The notes under the pieces: generated by a model
The model's input: the letters and a program-made list of their open reading frames with translations, nothing else
Database searches by the model: none
What the model was told of the DNA's origin: nothing
Source: a bacterium
Lineage (GTDB): Bacteria > Armatimonadota > Chthonomonadetes > Chthonomonadales > Chthonomonadaceae
Assembly: GCA_900299305.1 (NCBI GenBank)
Contig: OMJJ01000382.1
Location: 1-40,102 of the forward strand
DNA: 40,102 bases
Direction: 5' to 3'
In this document: piece by piece, positions 7,972 to 14,702 of the stretch
Layout of the letters: the number at the start of each line of letters is the position of its first letter
Numbering within the stretch: position 1 is the stretch's first letter
Position numbers and translations under genes: made by a program

Positions 7972-8451
7972 CTATTCGTAGCGTATCTCCAAAACTTTGT
8001 ACTGCATTATGCCGCTTGGCGACTCCATAGAGACGATTTCGGTCACTTTTTTGCCTACCAAAGCCTGCCCCATGGGGGATGAGTAGGCAATTTTATCGTT
8101 CATGGGGTCGGCAGAGATAAAGTCTACAATGCTTATCTCCCACTCCTCTTCCATCTCCATATCGTAAACCAGTACCGTTGCGCCCAAACCTATCAGCCCC
8201 GCCCCCGTATCTATCTCTACGACTTTGGCACGGTCTAAAATCGCCTCTAGTTCTGCCACGCGCCCATTCAAAATCGCTTGTGCTTGCCGTGCCGCCTGAT
8301 ACTCAAAGTTTTCCGAGAGGTCGCCGTACTCTCGTGCGCGGCGTATGGATTCGTTGATTTCAGGACGCTTTACAGTGCGAATATGGGCAAGCTCCTCTTC
8401 TAGTTTATGCTTACTAGCGAGGGTAATAATAATATCTTCGGGATGGTGCAT
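7972..8451 (-). CDS. greA: Transcription elongation factor GreA
   Basis: 159 residues, the usual GreA length. The N-terminal coiled coil enters the RNA polymerase secondary channel and carries GDLSENFEY with acidic Asp44 and Glu47 at the tip, equivalent to Asp41/Glu44 of E. coli, which hold the metal ion that cleaves backtracked RNA. The C-terminal FKBP-like domain shows the signature IAYSSPMGQALVGKKV. ATG 8451 is preceded in frame by a stop and by AAGGAG about 12 nt upstream. It lies downstream of valS on the same strand, separated by 174 bp that hold a nested inverted repeat, so it probably has its own promoter or leader. Confidence 0.97.
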   Translation of the reverse strand: MHHPEDIIITLASKHKLEEELAHIRTVKRPEINESIRRAREYGDLSENFEYQAARQAQAILNGRVAELEAILDRAKVVEIDTGAGLIGLGATVLVYDMEMEEEWEISIVDFISADPMNDKIAYSSPMGQALVGKKVTEIVSMESPSGIMQYKVLEIRYE

Positions 8452-8483
8452 GAACTAACTTGGCTCCTTATATGGGCTTTGGC

Positions 8484-8555
8484 GGAACGGAGAGGGTAGG
8501 AAAAGACCACCTCTACCTGTGGTGGTAGGATATTCTTCTTAACCCCCTCCGTTCC
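8484..8555. repeat. Nested inverted repeat in the valS-greA intergenic region
   Basis: Outer arms 8484-8496 and 8543-8555 pair at 12 of 13 positions. Inside, CCACC and GGTGG arms (about 8508-8512 and 8520-8524) can form a smaller hairpin. On the plus strand the outer stem runs into T6 (8557-8562), but no plus-strand gene precedes it. On the minus strand it lies between the valS stop and the greA start. It could be the valS terminator, a greA leader, or a folded RNA; I cannot decide. Confidence 0.5.
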
Positions 8556-8625
8556 CTTTTTTGACAGCCCTGTTTTTCGCTAATTTGTTGTGTATGTACA
8601 AAATAGGTAGGCAGTGGATAACCGC

Positions 8626-11352
8626 CTATCCTTTGGCAAAAAGCGTTTTGCGGACTTCTAGTTGCCCCTGCTTTTCACGCCAGTCTTGTAGACGTTGGCG
8701 TTCGAGGGCAACCACTTCTGGGTTTGCCCGCTCTACAAAACTGGGGTTGCCTAGTTTGCCTTCACAACGGCTTATCTCTTTGGTAATGCTGGCGAGTTCC
8801 TTCTCAATGCGCTCCAGCTCTTTACCTAAGTCTACCGTCTCTCCTATCTCTAGGAGAATCTCTGCGCCGGTGATAGGCTTACCCACCCACTTACCCCCTT
8901 CGGGGGCAGTACTGCTAACCCCTAGTGCGTCGCTAAGGCGTGCGAGTTCTGCAATCAGGAGTGCGTTTGCCGTAAGGGCATCTGCTACTTCGGGGCGCGA
9001 AGCCACTGCCGCCGCCTGTAGTCGGGTTCCGGGCGGGATGTTCAGTTCCGCTTTCAGGTTGCGGAGGGCGCGGGTCGCTTCGATGGTGGTTTCGATAGCG
9101 GTAGTCGCCTCTGGGGAGTCCCAAGCGGGATTGACCTGCGGATAGGGGGCGGTACAGATAGTCTCGCCAGTATACGGGAGCACCTGCCAAATCTCCTCTG
9201 TAATGAAGGGAATCATCGGGTGTAGAAGCCGTAATGCCGTCTCCAATACAAAGACCAGCATATTCTGAACGGTGGTACGCTCCGCGCCTTCCGAGCGTAG
9301 ACGCTGCTTTGCCATCTCCAGATACCAGTCACAGTAGTCGTCCCACAGGAAGCGGTAGAGGGAGCGGGTTGCGTCGTCCATGTCGTAGGAGGCAAGATAC
9401 TTATTCACCTCTCCGATGGTGGTGTTTAGGCGTGAGAGTATCCAGAGGTCGGCAGAGGCAAGACTCTCCTGCGCGGGGAGTTCTCCGGTCACGGTATCGT
9501 CGAGGTTCATCAGCACGAAACGGGAGGCGTTCCACAGTTTGGTGCAGAAACTTCGGGCGAGTTCTGTCTTCTGTTCGCTATAGCGGATGTCTTGGTTTTT
9601 TCCTGCCTGTTGGAGTAGCGAGAAGCGCGTAGCGTCCGCCCCATACTTTTCGATAAGGTCGATGGGGTCTACACCGTTGCCCTTGCTTTTACTCATGCGC
9701 TCGCCCTTCTCGTCGAGTACAGTAGCATGGATATAGACATCGCGGAAGGGGATAACGGCGCGGCTTCCTTTGTGTGGGATGCTTACGCTTTCGTCGGCGT
9801 TGTCGCGCTGTACAAAGTCTAGCCCCGTCATTATCATACGTGCCACCCACAGATAGAGAATCTCCTGCGCGGTAGAGAGTAAATCGGTGGGATAGAAGGC
9901 GTTTAGGTCGTCGCTCTCTTGGGGCCAGCCGAGAGTAGCATGGGGCCAGAGTCCCGAAGAGAACCACGTATCCAGCACGTCCTCGTCTTGCCAGCAGTTT
10001 TCTGTACCGAGTTTTGCGATAGCGTCCTCTTGAGTTCGTGCAAAGACGTGTCGCCGCTTCCCGCCCTCTTCTGTCCACCACACCGGAACACGATGCCCCC
10101 ACCAGAGTTGGCGGCTAATACACCAAGGCAGAATGTTCTCCATCCAGTGTAGATAGATGGCTTTGTAGCGTTCGGGGAAGAAGCGCACTTTGCCCTGCTG
10201 AACCACCTCTAGGGCGGGTTCTGCAAGGGGTTTCATATCCACAAACCACTGCTCCGAGAGGAGTGGCTCTATGACCTCTTTAGAACGGTCTGAGATGGGG
10301 GTTTGGATGGTGTAGTCTTCCGTTTTAACGAGTAACCCCAACTCCTCCATGTCGGCAAGCACCTGTTTACGGGCGGCGTACCGCTCCATGCCCACGTACT
10401 TCTCCCCTGCCTCTGCGGTCATTTTGCCGTCTTTGCCAATCACTACAATCTGCGGTAGGTTGTTTCTGCGCCCACACTCGAAGTCGTTGAAGTCGTGAGC
10501 AGGAGTGACCTTCACCGCTCCAGAACCGAATTCGGGCTTGGCGTAGTCGTCTGCAATTAGCGGTATCTCGCGGTTGGTAAGGGGAAGCGCAAGCATTTTA
10601 CCAAAGTGAGGCTGATACCGTTCGTCTTCGGGGTTTGCGGCGACGGCGGTATCTCCTAGCAGGGTTTCGGGGCGAGTAGTCGCAATCGTAATGCTTCCGC
10701 TACCATCTGCAAACGGATACCGGAAGTGGTAGAGTTTGCCCTGCCGCGTCTCGGTGTAGACCTCTATATCGGAGACCGCCGACTGCAACTTTACATCCCA
10801 GTTTACTACGCGAGTTCCCCGATAGATAAGCCCACGCTCGTACCAGTCCTCAAAGCAGGTCATAATCGCGTCTACATAGGAGTCATCCATTGTAAAGCGC
10901 ACGCGCTCCCAGTCGTAGGAACAGCCCAACCTCTCGAACTGGTGATAGATACGGTTTCCGTAGACCTCGCGCCACTCCCAACACTTCTCGATAAACTTTT
11001 CGCGCCCCAAATCCTGACGTGCGATACCCTCTTTAGCAAGTTCCCGCTCCACAACGGCTTGCGTGGCGATACTCGCGTGGTCGGTTCCGGGAAGGCAGAG
11101 GGTTACGTAGCCCTTCATTCTGTGCCAGCGCGTCATGGTGTCCAGAATCGAGTTATTGAGGGCGTGTCCCATGTGAAGGCTTCCCGTGATATTGGGAGGC
11201 GGTATGGTGATGCTATAGGTGGGGCGTGTGGGGTCTGGCTCCTGGTGAAAAAAGCCTATCTGCTTCCAGAACGGATACCACTTCCCTTCGCTCTCTTCTG
11301 GCGTGTAGGTTTTCGCCAGTTCGCGGCGACTCTCTCCGTCGTTCCAACTCAT
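8626..11352 (-). CDS. valS: Valyl-tRNA synthetase
   Basis: A 908-residue class Ia synthetase that charges tRNA-Val in the cytoplasm and edits mischarged threonine. The ATP-binding HIGH motif appears as HMGH (residues 60-63) after PPPNITGSL, and the KMSKS loop as RMSKS at 552-556. The connective editing domain includes TIATTRPETLLGD, followed by VKVTPAHDFNDFECGRRN. The anticodon-binding helical domain and a C-terminal coiled-coil arm (LGKELERIEKELASITKEI to LFAKG) complete the protein, so it is full length. ATG 11352 is preceded by a GGAGAGAGAG tract. The cupin gene ends 3 bp upstream on the same strand, suggesting co-transcription. Confidence 0.98.
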   Translation of the reverse strand: MSWNDGESRRELAKTYTPEESEGKWYPFWKQIGFFHQEPDPTRPTYSITIPPPNITGSLHMGHALNNSILDTMTRWHRMKGYVTLCLPGTDHASIATQAVVERELAKEGIARQDLGREKFIEKCWEWREVYGNRIYHQFERLGCSYDWERVRFTMDDSYVDAIMTCFEDWYERGLIYRGTRVVNWDVKLQSAVSDIEVYTETRQGKLYHFRYPFADGSGSITIATTRPETLLGDTAVAANPEDERYQPHFGKMLALPLTNREIPLIADDYAKPEFGSGAVKVTPAHDFNDFECGRRNNLPQIVVIGKDGKMTAEAGEKYVGMERYAARKQVLADMEELGLLVKTEDYTIQTPISDRSKEVIEPLLSEQWFVDMKPLAEPALEVVQQGKVRFFPERYKAIYLHWMENILPWCISRQLWWGHRVPVWWTEEGGKRRHVFARTQEDAIAKLGTENCWQDEDVLDTWFSSGLWPHATLGWPQESDDLNAFYPTDLLSTAQEILYLWVARMIMTGLDFVQRDNADESVSIPHKGSRAVIPFRDVYIHATVLDEKGERMSKSKGNGVDPIDLIEKYGADATRFSLLQQAGKNQDIRYSEQKTELARSFCTKLWNASRFVLMNLDDTVTGELPAQESLASADLWILSRLNTTIGEVNKYLASYDMDDATRSLYRFLWDDYCDWYLEMAKQRLRSEGAERTTVQNMLVFVLETALRLLHPMIPFITEEIWQVLPYTGETICTAPYPQVNPAWDSPEATTAIETTIEATRALRNLKAELNIPPGTRLQAAAVASRPEVADALTANALLIAELARLSDALGVSSTAPEGGKWVGKPITGAEILLEIGETVDLGKELERIEKELASITKEISRCEGKLGNPSFVERANPEVVALERQRLQDWREKQGQLEVRKTLFAKG

Positions 11353-11355
11353 CTT

Positions 11356-11706
11356 TTACTCTCTCTCCTTCTGTTCTCCGCCTTTGGGTCCATAGAATAC
11401 TGCCCAAGTCGCAAAATCGTCTGAAATCGTCTCAAATTTGTGGGGCATCTCGGCAGGTACAAAGAGTACGTCGCCTACCTCGCAGGGTATCGGCTCCCCA
11501 TTTCGGTTAAAGGTGGCACTCCCCGCTATTACGAAATAGATTTCGTCCTGCTCGTGTGTGGTTTGGTAGTCGTTACCACGCGGGGCAAAGTAGATAACGG
11601 ACATGGTTCCGTGCGCGAGTGCCTCTATATCCCATACCCCCTCTTTCCACTTTTCGGTGGCAGGTAGGGGTAGTTTAGTTTTTAGTTCGTTTAGGCTTGC
11701 TTTCAT
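11356..11706 (-). CDS. Small cupin-domain protein
   Basis: A 116-residue single-domain cupin. Motif 1 is HEQDEIYFVIAGSATF (His and Glu in metal-ligand positions) and motif 2 is GDVLFVPAEMPHKF with a further His, so a metal site is plausible. The conserved core spans about residues 30-105. Small stand-alone cupins act as dioxygenases, isomerases or sensors; substrate cannot be inferred. ATG 11706 has AAGGA 6-7 nt upstream. It lies 3 bp before valS, which probably shares its transcript. Confidence 0.88.
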   Translation of the reverse strand: MKASLNELKTKLPLPATEKWKEGVWDIEALAHGTMSVIYFAPRGNDYQTTHEQDEIYFVIAGSATFNRNGEPIPCEVGDVLFVPAEMPHKFETISDDFATWAVFYGPKGGEQKERE

Positions 11707-11786
11707 AATGAATCCTTTAGAGAGGTTTTTTCCCCTGCCTGTGAAGTACGCACACAGGAGCCCCTTAAGCCATGTTGAGCCTTAGC

Positions 11787-12617
11787 CTACTTGCCTTCTA
11801 TGTAGGAAGCACCAAGCGCAACAACTATAAAAGCCAGTCCATGTAATTGATGCGCCTGTTTCTGAAGGCTATAGATATTACTATCAGAACCTACCTGTTT
11901 ACGAAACCATTCTCCAAAATAAGGCATGAACGATGGCGACGCTTGCACGATATGCTCTTTTGCCCAAAATGTGTAGTTAGCGTTAAATTGGCAACCCCGC
12001 TCCACAGGTTTCATGCATTTGGATAGAGGTATGTGCCTTAGCGACGAGCAGGAGCAAAACTGCTCGTAGTCTCTATGAAACACCCCCAAACCATATTGAG
12101 AATGCGTTTTAGGGTTCATCACTCGATGCCACATATGTTTATCATCATAAATCGAAAACAGACTCGGATTGACGATGTGAAGGAATTTTGAGATGGGAAT
12201 GTGAGCATACTTTTTATTTCGCTTGATGATTGTCACTACGCTCAAAAAGTTGACCATATTATCATAATGGACTTTCTCTATCTCCAATAGCGTGAGTCCC
12301 CCAAGCCGAAATTCCTGCCCATGATGGAGAAGAGCCTCAAGAATTGCTTCAGGATTGCCGTACTTTGCTATCTCCTCCGGATTGCTTTTTTGTCCCATCC
12401 ATTCAATCACAATCTGGAGAATGTCAGAGATAGTAGCTATACGCATATCAAGTTTGATATTCTCATTAAATGCATCTTGTAAGCGTTGATATGCCTGGCA
12501 TTTAACGTCAACACGCCAATTCCGACGGGTGTTTTTAATGTACTCTTTGTCATAGACCTCTATTGCCTTCATATAAAGGGTAGGCACCTGAAAGTATTCC
12601 ACCAATCTTCGGCTCAT
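11787..12617 (-). CDS. Hypothetical protein, unrecognised family
   Basis: I do not recognise this 276-residue protein. I prefer ATG 12617 (MSRRLVEYFQVP) because AGGAG at 12628-12624 is 6 nt upstream, rather than the in-frame ATG 12641 that lacks a ribosome site. It has no signal peptide or membrane helix. Features: a helical N-terminal half, then the motif ISKFLHIVNPSLFSIYDDKH near the middle, a Cys/His-containing stretch (YEQFCSCSSLRHIPLSKC) and many aromatic residues. The 'HxxNPxLFSIYD' motif resembles a pattern in uncharacterised proteins where a helix is followed by a conserved Asp, but I cannot name the family. The DNA is visibly AT-richer than neighbours and it adjoins a toxin-antitoxin pair, hinting at acquisition. 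Confidence 0.75.
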   Translation of the reverse strand: MSRRLVEYFQVPTLYMKAIEVYDKEYIKNTRRNWRVDVKCQAYQRLQDAFNENIKLDMRIATISDILQIVIEWMGQKSNPEEIAKYGNPEAILEALLHHGQEFRLGGLTLLEIEKVHYDNMVNFLSVVTIIKRNKKYAHIPISKFLHIVNPSLFSIYDDKHMWHRVMNPKTHSQYGLGVFHRDYEQFCSCSSLRHIPLSKCMKPVERGCQFNANYTFWAKEHIVQASPSFMPYFGEWFRKQVGSDSNIYSLQKQAHQLHGLAFIVVALGASYIEGK

Positions 12618-12746
12618 ATTAGTCTCCTGTAAAATTGACATCCATTATGTAAAGCCTTGTCATCAACGGACTGTTTTAAGCGAAAAACTACCTTTTACCC
12701 TAATCACTTCTCGCGTAATTCTCAGTGAGAGGTAGGTTAAAATAGG

Positions 12747-13190
12747 CTATATCTCTGCAAGAACATCCTCCAGCATAATCAGGGGTAGTCCGGGTACACG
12801 CCTAAACCCCTTATCATTTGTAATAAATAGAGGGCAAGAGTGGTAAAGAGCGGTAGCGGCATGAATGCTATCCGGCGTTTTCAGGCTCGGTATGGTGGTG
12901 CGGAGGCGTGCCGCATCTTTCAGTATCTCTTGCGTGATGGGTAAAAGTTGCGTATTCGGTTGAAACCAAAGTTTTTCACGCTTTAAGGCAAGTTGCATAT
13001 CTCTGCTTCGGATAGGCGCGACGAGGGTTTCTAGCAAAGTAAGTTCGCTTGATACGATAACTGTAGGGGCTACCACGTTCCATAGAGGGGCACAAATCGT
13101 AGCGTAAGCGGGGTGATTGTCCGTGCTATAGATAACGATTTGAGCGTCCACATAGACCATGCCAGAAGTAGGAAGAGTCAGTCTCCCCAT
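12747..13190 (-). CDS. PIN-domain protein, putative type II toxin ribonuclease
   Basis: A 147-residue PIN-domain protein. The start ATG 13190 (MGRLTLPTSGMVYVDAQ) follows AGAGGA by 9 nt and overlaps the upstream antitoxin by 13 bp; the longer reading frame from 13280 would lie inside the antitoxin. Acidic active-site positions are present: Asp15 (VYVDAQ), Glu49 or Glu54 (SSELTLLET), Asp107 (TPDSIHAATA) and Asp126 (FITNDKGF). PIN toxins such as VapC cleave RNA with Mg2+ and are held inactive by the partner protein. The canonical 'DTN' after the first strand is DAQ here. Toxicity is inferred from context. Confidence 0.85.
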   Translation of the reverse strand: MGRLTLPTSGMVYVDAQIVIYSTDNHPAYATICAPLWNVVAPTVIVSSELTLLETLVAPIRSRDMQLALKREKLWFQPNTQLLPITQEILKDAARLRTTIPSLKTPDSIHAATALYHSCPLFITNDKGFRRVPGLPLIMLEDVLAEI

Positions 13191-13429
13191 GCGTTTCGTT
13201 CCTCTTGAAACTGCCTCTCTATCTCTGCCCACTCTTCCGGTGTGTGCGTTTGAGGTTGGAAAGACTGTAGATACTCCCACGCAGACGCGAATTGAGGCGC
13301 GGCGTGTTCAGTCTCAGTTTTCAGGACAATAAGTTCTATCTCCTCCCCTTCAGTAAGTTCGGGGGCGGTGAACTCTACACGCTTTCCTGAGAGAACACGG
13401 GTTGTAAGGCGAATGGCGGTCTGTGTCAT
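13178..13429 (-). CDS. Putative antitoxin of the PIN toxin
   Basis: An 83-residue acidic protein directly upstream of and overlapping the PIN gene. Its N-terminal part (MTQTAIRLTTRVLSGKRVEF) looks beta-rich, with EGEEIELIVL reminiscent of small antitoxins with a swapped-barrel or Phd-like start; the C-terminal half (FASAWEYLQSFQPQTHTPEEWAEIERQFQEER) is helical and probably wraps the toxin. ATG 13429 has GAGGAG 8 nt upstream. A TATAAT box on the minus strand (13456-13451) lies 22 bp before the start. The assignment rests on order, overlap and size, since no standard DNA-binding motif is obvious. Confidence 0.8.
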   Translation of the reverse strand: MTQTAIRLTTRVLSGKRVEFTAPELTEGEEIELIVLKTETEHAAPQFASAWEYLQSFQPQTHTPEEWAEIERQFQEERNAWGD

Positions 13430-13450
13430 AGCATCGACTCCTCTAACGCT

Positions 13451-13456
13451 ATTATA
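13451..13456 (-). promoter_or_regulatory. -10 box of the antitoxin-toxin operon
   Basis: A perfect TATAAT on the minus strand, 21 nt before ATG 13429. The best upstream -35 (TTGCTT at 13481-13476) is 19 nt away and weak, compatible with autorepression by the antitoxin, but this is inference. Confidence 0.5.
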
Positions 13457-13488
13457 TCATAACGAACATAGTGAGAAGCAAACCTTAC

Positions 13489-14694
13489 CTACTCCTTCAC
13501 CCCGTTCACAACGCGCAAGGTAGTCTCTTTTTCCTGTAGGTGCGCGGTTGAGTAGACAAGGTGCTTTCTATCCGGTGACCAGTCGCAGTCCGCGCTCTCC
13601 ACTGTTCCCAACGGTTGTGGGTTCTGTCCATGACTATCCCAACGTATCATCTCGTAAGCGTTTTTCGTTTTGTGTAGCACCCCGATACGCTCGTTCCCTA
13701 TCCAAACAGGGGCAAGATAGCCTCCGCTATTTGGGGGGCTAATGCGTTGTGCCTCTTTGCCGTCTGCTCTTACTTTCCAGACCTCGTACCTCTCGAAATC
13801 GAGGGGGTCGGGGGTAAACGTAAACGCCAGGTACTTCCCGTTTGGCGACCAAGTAAGGTGTCCTGTATGCGGATGAACGGGCAGTGTAGTGTCTGTCTGG
13901 AGTCGGGCGCACTCGCTAGGAGCCATGCGCCAAAACTCACCAGTACGCCCTGCTTTTGCGTTGCCCGGCTCAATACGTCTCAGCGTTTCGGTAACGGGTA
14001 CAGAGACGGTACGCCGTATCCCCTGCCGAAAGGTAAGAGTGCTTTTCAAGGTAGGCTCCCATGTGGGCCAGTCGCTATCTTTCCCCCTGTCAAAAAGAGA
14101 CATGGTATCGGGAGAGCCTTCTGTTTTTAGGTGCGCGACAAAGATACCCCTCTGCCCCAAGATACCCTCTCCCACAAACGCAATGCGCTTTCCATCCGGC
14201 GACCACTGCGGGTAACGGTAGTAGATAAACTCTCCCCGATAACGGCTAGAGTGTACGGCAAGCGGCTTCGCTTTACGGGTAGGAAAGTCGTATATCCAAA
14301 GCCCCATACCCGGCAGACGCTCCCCTCTATCGTCGGTTAGCCAGTCCGCTCTTGGAAACACCAGTTGCTTTCCATCCGGTGAAAAGGCAAGCCTATCCGT
14401 TGAGATATAGCGTTCCCAACTCGAACCCAAGTGCCTATCGGGTATCAGCACTTCGGGGTCGAGAAGGGCATGGACGTACTTTAGCGGGGCATCGGCGATA
14501 AAGAGTTGGTGCTTCCTATCGGGAGTGGCGCGTAAGAACGCAATGCGCTTCCCGTCCGGCGACCAACGTGGACTCACATCCTGAAACACTCCCCGCGGCG
14601 CAGTAGGGAGATTGGGTGTGTCGGCAATCCCCGGTATAGGTTGCCGACACCCCATGAGAAGGTACACCCCTAAACTAAACCAGACACGCTTCAC
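13489..14694 (-). CDS. TolB-like beta-propeller lipoprotein (PD40 repeats)
   Basis: A 401-residue lipoprotein with GTG start at 14694 and a short signal ending in lipobox LLMGC (Cys16). At least five PD40/WD40-like blades are marked by repeated SPDGKRIAF or close variants: SPRWSPDGKRIAFLRA, LAFSPDGKQLVFPRA, PQWSPDGKRIAFVGE, LTWSPNGKYLAFTF and CDWSPDRKHLVYST. Proteins of this type resemble the TolB propeller and the propeller of oligopeptidases, and usually bind partners in the periplasm; no catalytic domain is attached here. It starts 8 bp after the glycosidase gene on the same strand, so the two are probably co-transcribed. Confidence 0.85.
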   Translation of the reverse strand: MKRVWFSLGVYLLMGCRQPIPGIADTPNLPTAPRGVFQDVSPRWSPDGKRIAFLRATPDRKHQLFIADAPLKYVHALLDPEVLIPDRHLGSSWERYISTDRLAFSPDGKQLVFPRADWLTDDRGERLPGMGLWIYDFPTRKAKPLAVHSSRYRGEFIYYRYPQWSPDGKRIAFVGEGILGQRGIFVAHLKTEGSPDTMSLFDRGKDSDWPTWEPTLKSTLTFRQGIRRTVSVPVTETLRRIEPGNAKAGRTGEFWRMAPSECARLQTDTTLPVHPHTGHLTWSPNGKYLAFTFTPDPLDFERYEVWKVRADGKEAQRISPPNSGGYLAPVWIGNERIGVLHKTKNAYEMIRWDSHGQNPQPLGTVESADCDWSPDRKHLVYSTAHLQEKETTLRVVNGVKE

Positions 14695-14702
14695 GTACTG
14701 TT

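Noticed and set aside
10726-11424. 232-codon plus-strand frame across the start of valS
   Set aside because: It is the shadow of the valS coding sequence; no family motif or start signal supports it.
11707-11786. Hairpin with CCTGTG/CACAGG arms upstream of the cupin gene
   Set aside because: Only 6 bp of pairing, insufficient to claim a terminator.
12642-12746. Possible hairpin downstream of the PIN toxin gene
   Set aside because: Arms are short and imperfect with no clear T run.
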